Below are positions 24,798-32,854 of a stretch of 64,000 nt of DNA, in pieces. Origin of the DNA: Candidatus Latescibacterota bacterium (GTDB lineage Bacteria > Latescibacterota > UBA2968 > UBA8231); NCBI GenBank assembly GCA_020852055.1, contig JADZBP010000129.1, positions 1 through 64,000 of the forward strand. The letters are read 5' to 3'. Under the pieces are notes generated by a model that worked only from the letters and a program-made list of their open reading frames with translations, did not search any database and was not told the DNA's origin. Made by a program: the position numbers and the translations under genes. Positions within the stretch are counted from its first letter, which is position 1. Each line of letters starts with the position of its first letter.

Positions 24798-25847
24798 TCA
24801 GGCCGGCAGCACCTGGCGCAGCAGGCGCAGGTAGTTGCCGCCCAGGATGAGCGCCGCATCCGCCTCGCTGAACCCGGCCTGGAGCAACCCCTCGGTGAGA
24901 TAGGGCAGCACCGCCGTGTTGAAGTGGGTGCCGATGCCCACCCCCTGCACCCCCATCAGGTCCACCGCGTAGCGTATATAGGTGATGGTCTTCGCCAGTT
25001 GGTCCGCCGGCACCCCCGTATAGGGCTGCTCCCCGGCCGGCCGGCTGATGGGCGGCATGATGCCCAGCAGGCCGCCGCGGGCGGCCAGGGCCTTCATCAC
25101 CGCGTCCGTGGTGTTGCGCAGGGAGTCCTCGAGGGCGCGGGGATTGGAGTGGGAATCGATCACCGGTCTAGCCGAATTGTCGATGATGTCCAGAGCGCAG
25201 ACCTCATTGGTGTGGGCCAGGTCGATGAGGATACCGGCGCGGTTCATCTCCTCGATCAGGCGCAGGCCCAACGCGGTCATGCGCCCGCCCGAACGCACCT
25301 CGTCGCTGCCATCGTAGCCCAGTTCGCGGCCGCTCTGCCCCAGGGTGATCATGCGCAGGCCCAGGCGGGCGAACATGCGCAGCACCCCCGGACTGTCCCC
25401 GAACCAGTCGCTGCGGTTGGCCCCCATCAGCAGGGCCAGCTTGCCCTCCTCCCGCGCCCGGTCCAGATCCGCGGCCCGCCGCACCAGCAACACCTTGTCC
25501 GGGTGGGCCTCCACGTCGACGAGGAAGCGGTCCAGCACCGCCAGCACCAGTTGGGTGGGGTTCTTGATGATGCCGGAGAGAAACATCTGCTCGGGATCGG
25601 GCCGCCCTGCGCGGCGTTCGGGCTGGCTCTGCCACAGCGCGGCGAAGTTGTAGTCGTACTGGGCCGGCCCGCCCTTGCACATCACCACCGAGAGGCCCCA
25701 CTCCTTCAGTTTGACGAAGTCCCCCCGGCAGGAGGTGTCCTGGCGCTGGCCCAGGTCGATGTGGTCGAGCAGGAAGCGCGGATGGGTGAGATTGAGGCCC
25801 AGCAAGTCGCAGATGGGATGGGTGTGATGGAACTCGTCAGCCTTCAT
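24798..25847 (-). CDS. divergent membrane-dipeptidase (M19) family protein
   Basis: 349 aa from the ATG at 25847 (AGGAAA upstream). The TIM-barrel of renal dipeptidase-like enzymes is seen in IDLAHTNE and VIDSHSNPRAL, which hold the two His ligands of the second zinc. The other metal residues are missing or moved: the N-terminal HxD motif reads HPICDLL, the bridging Glu of EGG reads LMGAN, and the Asp of SDFDG reads GTHFN. A dinuclear dipeptidase reaction is therefore doubtful; a different mono-metal hydrolase or lactonase is possible. 7 bp after the dehydratase gene. Confidence 0.75.
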   Translation of the reverse strand: MKADEFHHTHPICDLLGLNLTHPRFLLDHIDLGQRQDTSCRGDFVKLKEWGLSVVMCKGGPAQYDYNFAALWQSQPERRAGRPDPEQMFLSGIIKNPTQLVLAVLDRFLVDVEAHPDKVLLVRRAADLDRAREEGKLALLMGANRSDWFGDSPGVLRMFARLGLRMITLGQSGRELGYDGSDEVRSGGRMTALGLRLIEEMNRAGILIDLAHTNEVCALDIIDNSARPVIDSHSNPRALEDSLRNTTDAVMKALAARGGLLGIMPPISRPAGEQPYTGVPADQLAKTITYIRYAVDLMGVQGVGIGTHFNTAVLPYLTEGLLQAGFSEADAALILGGNYLRLLRQVLPA

Positions 25848-25854
25848 GTTTTCC

Positions 25855-27576
25855 TCAGCGATATTCGCGGTATACCTGCGATCCGGAACCGCCCACCAGA
25901 AAATCGAGGTCCGCGCCCCGGTCGGCCTGCAGCACGTGGTCGGTGTAGAGGCGGGCGTAGCCGCGCTCCTGGCGCGGGACCGGCAGGGTCCAGGCCCGGC
26001 GCCTTCGCTCCAGTTCCCCCTCGGGCACATCCAGGTGCAGGCGCCGGGCCGCCACATCCAGCTCGATGAAATCCCCATCCTGAACCAGGGCCAGGGGTCC
26101 ACCCACCGCCGCCTCGGGGGCCACGTGTAACACGATGGTGCCGTACGCCGTGCCGCTCATGCGCCCGTCCGAGATGCAGACCATATCGCGCACCCCTTTT
26201 TCGAGCAGTTTCTTTGGCAGGCTGAGCTTGCCGGCCTCGGGCATGCCGGGGAAGCCGCGCGGCCCGATGCCCTTGAGCACCAGCACGCAACTCTCGTCCA
26301 CCTCCAGGTCCGGGGCGTCGAGGCGGGCCTTGTAGTCCTCGATATCGGCGAAGACCACCGCCCGGCCGCGGTGTTTCATCAGCTGGGGCGAGGCCGCCGA
26401 GGGTTTGATGATCGCCCCGTCCGGGCAGAGGTTGCCGCGCAGCACCGCGATGCCGGCCGCCTCCCTGAAGGGCCGGTCCATGCTGGCGATCACCTCGCGG
26501 TTGTAACACTGGGCCCCGGCGTTGTTCTCACCCAGGGTGCAGCCGGTCACCGTCCGGGCGCCCCGGTCTAGTTCCTCCCCCAGTTCCTCGATCAGCGCCG
26601 GCAGCCCGCCGGCGTAGAAGAAGTCCTCCATCAGGTACTGGCCCGAGGGCATGAGGTTGGCCAGCAGGGGCAGATGGCTGCCCAGCCGGTCGAAGTCCTC
26701 CAAACACAGGGGCACGCCGATACGCCCGGCGATGGCCAGCAGATGCACGACGAAGTTGGTGGACCCACCGATGGCGGCATTGACCTTGATGGCGTTCTCG
26801 CAGGCGCTGCGGGTGAGCACCTTGGAGAGGCGCAAATCCTCGCGCACCATCGCGACGATGCGGTTGCCCGCCAGGTGCCCCAACCGGCGGCGGCGGGAAT
26901 CGGCGGCCGGGAGCGCCGCGCCACTGGGCAGGGTCAGGCCCAGGGCCTCCACCATACAGGCCATGGTGGAAGCCGTGCCCATGGTCATGCAATGCCCTTC
27001 GCTGCGCGAGATGGACCCCTCGGCCTCCAGGTACTCGGTCTGGCTCATGGTGCCGGCCCGCAGTTCGGCGGTGAAGCGGTACACGTCGGTGCCCGAGCCG
27101 ATGTCGCGGCCGCGGAACTTGCCGTTGAGCATGGGGCCGCTGGTCAGCACCAGGGTGGGCAGGTCCACGCTGCAGGCCCCCATCAGGCAGGCCGGAGTGG
27201 TCTTGTCGCAGCCCGTCAGCAGCACCACCCCGTCGAGGGGATTGGCGCGCAGGGTCTCCTCCACCTCCATGCTGGCCAGGTTGCGGTAGAGCATGGTGGT
27301 GGGTTTCATCAGGGTCTCGCCCAGCGAGAGCACCGGGAATTCGAGCGGGAAGCCGCCCGCCTCGTACACCCCCCGCTTCACCTGCTCGGCCAGGATGCGC
27401 AGGCTGGCGTTGCAGGGATTGAGATCGGACCAGGTATTGGCGATGCCGATCACCGGCCGGCCGGAAAACATCTGCTCGGGGTGGCCCTGGTTCTTGAGCC
27501 AGCCCCGCGCCACGAAGCCGGCCATGTCCTGCCGCTCGAACCAGCCGGCGCTGCGCAGTCCTGTAATCGGGTCCAT
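25855..27576 (-). CDS. IlvD/Edd-family dehydratase, probably of sugar acids
   Basis: 573 aa with GGGGAG before the ATG. TGCDKTTPACLMG holds the iron-sulfur Cys, SEGHCMTMGTASTMA the second cluster Cys, and SDGRMSGTAYG is the C-terminal signature. The N terminus (SAGWFERQDMAGFVARGWLK) is that of the arabinonate/xylonate/galactonate dehydratase branch rather than of IlvD for branched-chain amino acids. Those enzymes turn an aldonic acid into its 2-keto-3-deoxy form. First gene of the 14-gene run; two Crp-like palindromes lie just upstream (27595-27643). Confidence 0.85.
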   Translation of the reverse strand: MDPITGLRSAGWFERQDMAGFVARGWLKNQGHPEQMFSGRPVIGIANTWSDLNPCNASLRILAEQVKRGVYEAGGFPLEFPVLSLGETLMKPTTMLYRNLASMEVEETLRANPLDGVVLLTGCDKTTPACLMGACSVDLPTLVLTSGPMLNGKFRGRDIGSGTDVYRFTAELRAGTMSQTEYLEAEGSISRSEGHCMTMGTASTMACMVEALGLTLPSGAALPAADSRRRRLGHLAGNRIVAMVREDLRLSKVLTRSACENAIKVNAAIGGSTNFVVHLLAIAGRIGVPLCLEDFDRLGSHLPLLANLMPSGQYLMEDFFYAGGLPALIEELGEELDRGARTVTGCTLGENNAGAQCYNREVIASMDRPFREAAGIAVLRGNLCPDGAIIKPSAASPQLMKHRGRAVVFADIEDYKARLDAPDLEVDESCVLVLKGIGPRGFPGMPEAGKLSLPKKLLEKGVRDMVCISDGRMSGTAYGTIVLHVAPEAAVGGPLALVQDGDFIELDVAARRLHLDVPEGELERRRRAWTLPVPRQERGYARLYTDHVLQADRGADLDFLVGGSGSQVYREYR

Positions 27577-27594
27577 TGCTCTCCCCTCGCGACG

Positions 27595-27643
27595 GTGATC
27601 CAGGTCACGTAAAAAAACAACCGCGCATGTGCGGCGAGTCACA
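27595..27643. promoter_or_regulatory. two Crp/Fnr-like palindromes between divergent genes
   Basis: GTGA-N6-TCAC at 27595-27608 and TGTGC-N6-TCACA at 27628-27643 resemble the Crp consensus TGTGA-N6-TCACA; the second matches 9 of 10 fixed bases. The centres are 34 bp apart, about three helical turns. They sit in the 163-bp region between the dehydratase operon (start 27576) and the secreted protein (start 27740). The first is only 19 bp from the dehydratase start, so repression or control from a more distal promoter is possible. Confidence 0.45.
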
Positions 27644-27659
27644 TCCCCGCCCCGGTGTC

Positions 27660-27689
27660 GCGGCGATATTGAGAATATCAGCGCCGCCG
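27660..27689. repeat. inverted repeat in the divergent intergenic region
   Basis: GCGGCGATATT and AATATCAGCGCCGC flank GAG; the arms pair except for a two-base bulge. It lies between the Crp-like sites and the secreted-protein gene and may be an operator or a leader hairpin. Confidence 0.4.
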
Positions 27690-27739
27690 CACACTTCCCC
27701 GGCACCGGCCGCGATCGACCACCTACGGGGAAAGGAGAT

Positions 27740-28354
27740 ATGAATATGAGCAAATTGAGCGCCCTGATCTTCGCCGCCGTGCTGGGCAGCGCCAGCCTGG
27801 CCACGGCCCAGCCCCTGGACACCCGCGGGCAGCTGGTCCGCTGCAATGACACCTACTTCGGCACCGGCGTCTACAGCACCTACTTCGGCGCCAACCCGGC
27901 CTGCGGTGGCGACCTTCTGGTCAGAGGGGATATCATCATCCTCGGCGTCCCCGCCCCCGTGCAGGTGAATGCCCAGGGCACCAGTGCGCTCAACCTCTAC
28001 GAAGTCTACTGGCTGCCCATCGGCGGGGATCCCACCAACAGCGCCGTCACCATCAAGATCGGCAACTTCCTCACCGACGCCGCCGGCAACGTCAGCACCC
28101 AGTTGCGCCTGATCAACGCCCCCATCGACGCCACCGGCCGACCAGTGGAGTTCACCTCGACCGTGGGCGACAAGAAGGACGCCGGCAACTTCCTGATCTT
28201 CAGCCGCGGGCCCTACGCCTTCGACACCAACGGCGACGGGGTCATCGACGACTACAACACCTCCGACCACACCGTCAACGGCACCGTGGCCAATCCACCC
28301 ACCACCCTGTCCAACGGCATGGTGCAGTTCATCTCCGGGTACGCCCGTCCCTGA
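27740..28354 (+). CDS. small secreted protein with a calcium-loop motif
   Basis: 204 aa. AAGGAG lies 5 bases before the ATG at 27740. Residues 1-23 are a signal peptide (KLSALIFAAVLGSASLATA then Q). The mature part is beta-rich with few Cys (RCNDTYFG and ANPACGGD) and, near the end, DTNGDGVIDDYN, a DxNxDGxxDD loop of the EF-hand/dockerin/thrombospondin-3 type that binds calcium. No named family is recognised. It is divergent from the dehydratase operon and has its own terminator, so it is probably a separate extracellular or periplasmic product. Confidence 0.75.
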   Translation: MNMSKLSALIFAAVLGSASLATAQPLDTRGQLVRCNDTYFGTGVYSTYFGANPACGGDLLVRGDIIILGVPAPVQVNAQGTSALNLYEVYWLPIGGDPTNSAVTIKIGNFLTDAAGNVSTQLRLINAPIDATGRPVEFTSTVGDKKDAGNFLIFSRGPYAFDTNGDGVIDDYNTSDHTVNGTVANPPTTLSNGMVQFISGYARP

Positions 28355-28416
28355 GGGGCGCCGAACCCGCTTCCGGTACCCAAGCTGGCGCAGGCCCGCC
28401 CTTGCTCCAGCGGCGA

Positions 28417-28452
28417 GGCCCTGGCCCTCCCTATGAGGGCTGGGGCCTTTAC
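28417..28452 (+). terminator. terminator-like hairpin after the secreted protein
   Basis: GGCCCTGGCCCTC (28417-28429) pairs with GAGGGCTGGGGCC (28435-28447) with two mismatches around a 5-base loop, followed by tttacttt. It directly abuts the stop of the converging gene at 28449. Confidence 0.6.
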
Positions 28453-29147
28453 TTTGCCCCGGCGAAGTCGATGCGCACCTCGTCGAGCAGCACGTACCCT
28501 TCCGGCAGCCGCCCCCGCCACACCGGGTAGTCGCGCTCGGGCCGCAGCCGGTGCGGGTCCCCCACCAACGGCCCCATGGGAACGACGTCGAGGGGGTGCA
28601 GCACCAGCAGGATATCGGTGTTGACGTCGCCCAGCACCCGCTCCAGCGGCAGGACCCCGTAGTAGTCGGCCCGGTCGTGGCGCGAACCCAGGCAGGTCCA
28701 CTGCGCCGGGTCCGGGTCCAGGGTCACCGTCTGCTCACTCCACTCAGGGGTGACCTGAAAGGGCTTCCCGGTGAGCAGCCAGCCCGAACAGATACCTTCG
28801 TGCACCGCCTGGCAGAGCAGCACCAGTTGCGCCCCCTTGGCCTCCAACTCCCCTTTGAGACGCAGCGAGAAACGGGCGCCGAGGAAATTGGTGGGATAGC
28901 CGCCCTTGACGAAACGGTTCTCCCCCTCCACCTCGCGCTGATGTTCGCCGGGCCGGCCACCGGTGTTGAGCATGTAGAGCAGATTCAGGTACCCAGCCCC
29001 GGGTGGGGCGTGGTTGTAGTCGATCCACCAGGGGCTGCGGCTCAGGGCAGCGCTGTCGCGGACTTCCAGGGGTTTGGGGCCGGCCGCGTTGCTGATCCAG
29101 CCGTACCAGCCGCCCGGTCCCTCGTCGAAACCTTCGCGGTACACCAT
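28449..29147 (-). CDS. unknown beta-rich protein, last gene of the enolase operon
   Basis: 232 aa with GGAGG before the ATG; the start lies 1 bp after the stop of the ceramidase-like gene. No signal peptide. The sequence (GFDEGPGGWYGWISN at the start, FSLRLKGELEAKGAQLVLLC in the middle, GYVLLDEVRIDF at the end) reads as a single jelly-roll like those of carbohydrate-binding or family-16-type accessory proteins. I do not recognise a named family, and no catalytic residues can be assigned. Confidence 0.65.
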   Translation of the reverse strand: MVYREGFDEGPGGWYGWISNAAGPKPLEVRDSAALSRSPWWIDYNHAPPGAGYLNLLYMLNTGGRPGEHQREVEGENRFVKGGYPTNFLGARFSLRLKGELEAKGAQLVLLCQAVHEGICSGWLLTGKPFQVTPEWSEQTVTLDPDPAQWTCLGSRHDRADYYGVLPLERVLGDVNTDILLVLHPLDVVPMGPLVGDPHRLRPERDYPVWRGRLPEGYVLLDEVRIDFAGAK

Positions 29148-29148
29148 C

Positions 29149-30459
29149 TCATCCTCCGATCTGGGCCACCACCTGGTGCACGGTGGCGGCGATGCGGTCC
29201 TCCACGTCCCCGGCCCAGCGCCAGGCCGGGCGGCCGTACTCGTCCAGGTGCGGGCCGCCCTCATATCCGCCCTCCTCCCACACCCGCCGCGAGGGCATGT
29301 ACGCGGCCATGTCGTTGGTGTAGCCGCAGACCCAGGCCCGCGTGCCGTATTCGGCGCGGAAACGCAGGGAATAGTCCACCACCGCCTCGCCGCCCAGGCC
29401 GATGAGCAGCAGTTCCCCGCCCAGCCCCCAGGCCTGCACCGGATAGGGGTAGGAGGTGGGCAACTGCACGCCGGTGGAGATCAGTCCCAGCATGCGTTTG
29501 GCCCAGCGCGCATGCAGAGCACTGGGGCCATCGGCTACCGGCTGTAGGTTTTCGGGGGTGACCAGGTCCGTGTAGGCGAGATCGACGAACGCGAAGGCGG
29601 TCCGCAGACCACCGCTCACGGCCTCCATGGGCCGCGCCAGCACCTCGGCCACGGACTCAGCCAGCATCCGTCCATACTTCTCGCACAACGCCACCTGTCG
29701 GCGCGGCAGGGGGTTCTGGTCCGCCCCGCAGGTGTTGAAGAACATCGCCGCCGTGCCCGGATACTGCGCCTCGAGGTCGAGCTGAGCAAAGCCGGGATAG
29801 TCACCGCACCACTGGGTGAAGCTGAGGGTGGTCGGATGGCAGGCGTACCCGAACAACAGCCCGCGCAGTTCCTCCCCCTCGCCCCGGATGGCCAGCACCG
29901 GCACGTAGTGGTCCACTACTCCTTTGAAAGGAATGCCCTCGGCCAGCAGGCGCGGCACCTCGGCCTCGGGGTTCTCGCGGCGGTTCACCGCAAAGGTGCA
30001 GCGCCCCTCGCCGCGTTCCAGGCGCGCCGGCTGCAGGTCGGCCAGCGCCTCCCCCACCGCCGCCACCGTCTGGTCCTCGAACCACACCGAGTACTCGGCC
30101 ACCAACTGGCGCTGCTCCTCATCCAGCGGATAATAATCGACCAGGTCGTCCTCGAGGATGGGGCCGCAGTGGTTGTGGGAGAAGGTGAGCATGAAGTCCG
30201 CCCGCGCCAGCCCAAAGGCCCCCGCCAGTTTGGCGTAGAGGCGCTCGTAGATGGTCTTGGACATGCCCATGTGGTCGGTGGTGGCCAGCACCACCCGTTT
30301 GCCGGCGGCATCCTCCAGGACCAGCACCTTGAGCCAGAGGTCGTGCAACTTGCCCTCCGGCGCGCGGCGGGTGCCGTACCCGGCCAGCCAGACCGGCGTC
30401 TGCGGGGTGATCACCCGCCGGGCCAGCCCGACTCTCCATTCATCAGTCCTGGTCTTCAT
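29149..30459 (-). CDS. neutral ceramidase-like hydrolase
   Basis: 436 aa, matching the N-terminal catalytic part of neutral/alkaline non-lysosomal ceramidase: GYGTRRAPEGKLHDLWLKVL, then FSHNHCGP with the zinc His pair and GYACHPTTLS with another His. GDYPGFAQLDLE follows, where ceramidase has its substrate loop. The C-terminal immunoglobulin-like domain of true ceramidases is missing and there is no signal peptide, so the amide substrate is probably not ceramide. Bacterial relatives are often found in sugar-acid clusters. It overlaps the enolase-family gene by 17 bp. Confidence 0.8.
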   Translation of the reverse strand: MKTRTDEWRVGLARRVITPQTPVWLAGYGTRRAPEGKLHDLWLKVLVLEDAAGKRVVLATTDHMGMSKTIYERLYAKLAGAFGLARADFMLTFSHNHCGPILEDDLVDYYPLDEEQRQLVAEYSVWFEDQTVAAVGEALADLQPARLERGEGRCTFAVNRRENPEAEVPRLLAEGIPFKGVVDHYVPVLAIRGEGEELRGLLFGYACHPTTLSFTQWCGDYPGFAQLDLEAQYPGTAAMFFNTCGADQNPLPRRQVALCEKYGRMLAESVAEVLARPMEAVSGGLRTAFAFVDLAYTDLVTPENLQPVADGPSALHARWAKRMLGLISTGVQLPTSYPYPVQAWGLGGELLLIGLGGEAVVDYSLRFRAEYGTRAWVCGYTNDMAAYMPSRRVWEEGGYEGGPHLDEYGRPAWRWAGDVEDRIAATVHQVVAQIGG

Positions 30460-31645
30460 GGTAGCGCCAGCCTTTCTCGGGGGCGATAACGAAGTGCTCC
30501 ACCAACTCGGCCGGCAACTCGATACCCATGCCGGGCCGCTCGGGCAGGGCCACGGCCCCGTCGACGATAGGGAAGAAGAGTTCCTGCATGGCCTGGCGCA
30601 GCGGGGACCAGTACACCTCCGCAGGAGCGGACTCGAAGATGGGGGTGATCGGCGAATAGGCCGCCAGGTGCACCGAGGCGGCGCCCAGCAGGTGGGTGGA
30701 CCAGTTGCCCGGGCAGACCAGGGCTCCGCGCGGCTGGGCCAGCTCGACGATGCGTTTGGCCTCGGTCAGACCGCCGCAGGTGGTCATGTACGGCTGGGCC
30801 ACCTGCACCCCGCCCCGGTCCATCAGGTCGAGAAATTCCCAGCGGCTCACCGTGTGTTCGCCGGCCGCCAGCGGAATGGGCGAGCGGGAAGCCAGTTTGG
30901 CGTACGCCTCCATCGAGTCCACCGGGAAGGGGGTCTCGAAGAAGAAGATGTCGTGCTCCACCAGGCACTCGATGGTGGCCAGGGCCGTGCCCACGTCGTT
31001 CCACAGATACCCCACGTCCACGGCCAGGGTCACCTCCGGTCCCACCGCCCTGCGGGTGAGGCGCGCCAGCTCGACGATGGTGGCCGGGTCCTGATACATG
31101 GGCTCCACCTTGAAGGCCCGGTATCCCAGCTCCCGCAGTTTGACCACCCGTTCCACCTGCTGGCGGAGCACACTCTCGCGATCCCAGAGGTCGGAGATGA
31201 TGGTGCAGTACGGCACCACCTGCCGCCCTTCGCTAGGGCGCCAGATCTGGTGCTGGGCCCGTTCCGCCCCGCCCAGCAACTGGTACACCGGCCGTTTGAG
31301 CATCTTGCCGTACAGATCCCACAGGGCCACGTCCACCGCGCCCAGGCAGATGATGGCCCAACCCCGCCGGTTGCCGTGCAACATGCTGTTGTAGAGCTTG
31401 GTCCACAGCCGCTCCGGGTGCGTGACCTCCTCCCCCACCAGTTGCCGGCCGTACAGGGACTCGGGGCCGTCGAGCACGGCGCGGGCCACCCCCGGCGGCA
31501 CGGTGAAGATCTCCGAGAGGCCGGTCAGACCCTCGTCGGTGTGGATACGCACAAAGGCCAGGCCGTGGATGCGCGAGGCGTCCACCTTGCCCTGCGGCTC
31601 AGGATCGCCCAGCACAAATACCTCGCTGCGGGTGATTTTCATCAC
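30443..31645 (-). CDS. enolase-superfamily enzyme (mandelate racemase/dehydratase type)
   Basis: 400 aa with a capping domain then a barrel. Metal ligands are the Asp of LAVDVGYLWND, the Glu of FFFETPFPVD and the Glu of AAGEHTVSR. Lys/Glu of FKVEPMY stands where the KxK base of the mandelate racemase group lies, and a His follows in GNWSTHLLG. This favours a dehydratase or epimerase of an acid sugar. It differs from the two next genes, which share a KDH motif. 8-bp gap to the next upstream gene. Confidence 0.85.
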   Translation of the reverse strand: MMKITRSEVFVLGDPEPQGKVDASRIHGLAFVRIHTDEGLTGLSEIFTVPPGVARAVLDGPESLYGRQLVGEEVTHPERLWTKLYNSMLHGNRRGWAIICLGAVDVALWDLYGKMLKRPVYQLLGGAERAQHQIWRPSEGRQVVPYCTIISDLWDRESVLRQQVERVVKLRELGYRAFKVEPMYQDPATIVELARLTRRAVGPEVTLAVDVGYLWNDVGTALATIECLVEHDIFFFETPFPVDSMEAYAKLASRSPIPLAAGEHTVSRWEFLDLMDRGGVQVAQPYMTTCGGLTEAKRIVELAQPRGALVCPGNWSTHLLGAASVHLAAYSPITPIFESAPAEVYWSPLRQAMQELFFPIVDGAVALPERPGMGIELPAELVEHFVIAPEKGWRYHEDQD

Positions 31646-31653
31646 TTTGCCTT

Positions 31654-32841
31654 TCAGATGATGGCCAGGGCCTGGCCTTCGAGCTGGTCCCAGTCCGGCT
31701 CAGGGGGCCGCTCGGGGCTCCAGGCGATGGACAGGTACCCTTCGTCCACCACCACCCGGCCCAGGCAGTCCAGTTTGGCGTCGGGCGGCAGGGGCTGCAG
31801 CTGATACACCGCTTCGTAGAGCGGATCGTTGGCAATGGCCAGAATCACCTGCGGATTTCCCCCGTGCACCTGCACCCCGAAGCTCTCGGCCAGGTGGGCC
31901 AGCTTCACCTGGCCGGTGATGCCGATGCCGCGTTGGCGCAGGATATCGATGGCCTGCAGGGCCAGGTACGGGGCCGCATTGAAGGGCTGGCCACCGATGG
32001 CCCCGATCCACTCCAGGGCCAGGATGGGCAGGTCGAGGCTGTCGCTCAGCTTCTTGAGGCCCAGCAGGTCGTAATCTTGCAAGGGCTCCTCCATCCAGAC
32101 ATAGTTGCACTGCTCCAGCACCCGGCCGATGCGGATGGCCTCATCCACAGTGTAGGATTCCACCGGGTCGTGCAGGAGCAGGAAGTCCTCGCCCAGGGCG
32201 GCGCGCAGCTCGCGGGCCAGCTCGCTGTTGCCCTTCACCCCGCGGTAGGAGTGGTCCTTGCAGCCCTTGAAACCCTCCGCCTTGGCGCGCAGCCCGTCGG
32301 CCACCAGCTCCTCGATGGTATAGCCGCCGATATTGCGGTACGCCGGCACCTGTTCGCGACAGGCGCCCAGGAGTTTGTAGATGGGCAGGCGCGCATGGCG
32401 GCTGGCCAGATCCCAGAGCATGTTGTCCACCATGTCGAGCGGTTGCCGGCCCGTGTAGAAAAAGCGTTGGGCGTACCACAGGCGCTGCCAGATGAACTCG
32501 CGGTCAAAGGCATCCACCCCCACCAGCATATGGGCGATTCGCGCCTTGAACTGCCGGGCCTGCCATTCCAGCTCCTCCTGGCTGAAGCCGCTGCCAAAGG
32601 AGGTGTACGCGTCGAGCGGCCCGTCGGTGAGCAGACGCAGGGTGGCGGTGTAGGTGGGCTGCTGCTCGCCCAGGTACTCGACCACCTCCTCGGGGCGCTC
32701 GGCGCGGAAACCCAGGGCATGGGTGAAGAGCCCCGATTCCCCCGGCGGCACCGGCTCGATGGTGCCCAGCCCGCGGTTGGTGGCCTGCCGGCGGCCCGGC
32801 GGCCCGGGCTGGATGTAGATCCTGGCTTCCTTGATCAGCAT
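31654..32841 (-). CDS. enolase-superfamily enzyme, KDH type
   Basis: 395 aa. The second-strand motif is CKDHSYRG (Lys-Asp-His). Metal ligands are the Asp of LLLHDPVES, the Glu of VWMEEPLQDYD and the Glu of LALEWIG, and VHGGNPQV is near the last strand. It is clearly a paralogue of the next gene upstream (32855-33883): EEPL-DxDLxGLKKLS and the KDH motif agree. Members abstract a proton next to a carboxylate, so both are likely sugar-acid dehydratases or racemases with different substrates. 13-bp gap. Confidence 0.85.
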   Translation of the reverse strand: MLIKEARIYIQPGPPGRRQATNRGLGTIEPVPPGESGLFTHALGFRAERPEEVVEYLGEQQPTYTATLRLLTDGPLDAYTSFGSGFSQEELEWQARQFKARIAHMLVGVDAFDREFIWQRLWYAQRFFYTGRQPLDMVDNMLWDLASRHARLPIYKLLGACREQVPAYRNIGGYTIEELVADGLRAKAEGFKGCKDHSYRGVKGNSELARELRAALGEDFLLLHDPVESYTVDEAIRIGRVLEQCNYVWMEEPLQDYDLLGLKKLSDSLDLPILALEWIGAIGGQPFNAAPYLALQAIDILRQRGIGITGQVKLAHLAESFGVQVHGGNPQVILAIANDPLYEAVYQLQPLPPDAKLDCLGRVVVDEGYLSIAWSPERPPEPDWDQLEGQALAII

Positions 32842-32854
32842 TGCTCCGTCCTCC

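Noticed and set aside
22496-24850. Plus-strand open frame of 784 codons opposite the MFS and duplicated-domain genes
   Set aside because: Antisense to two well-supported genes, with low-complexity, Gly/His-rich translation.
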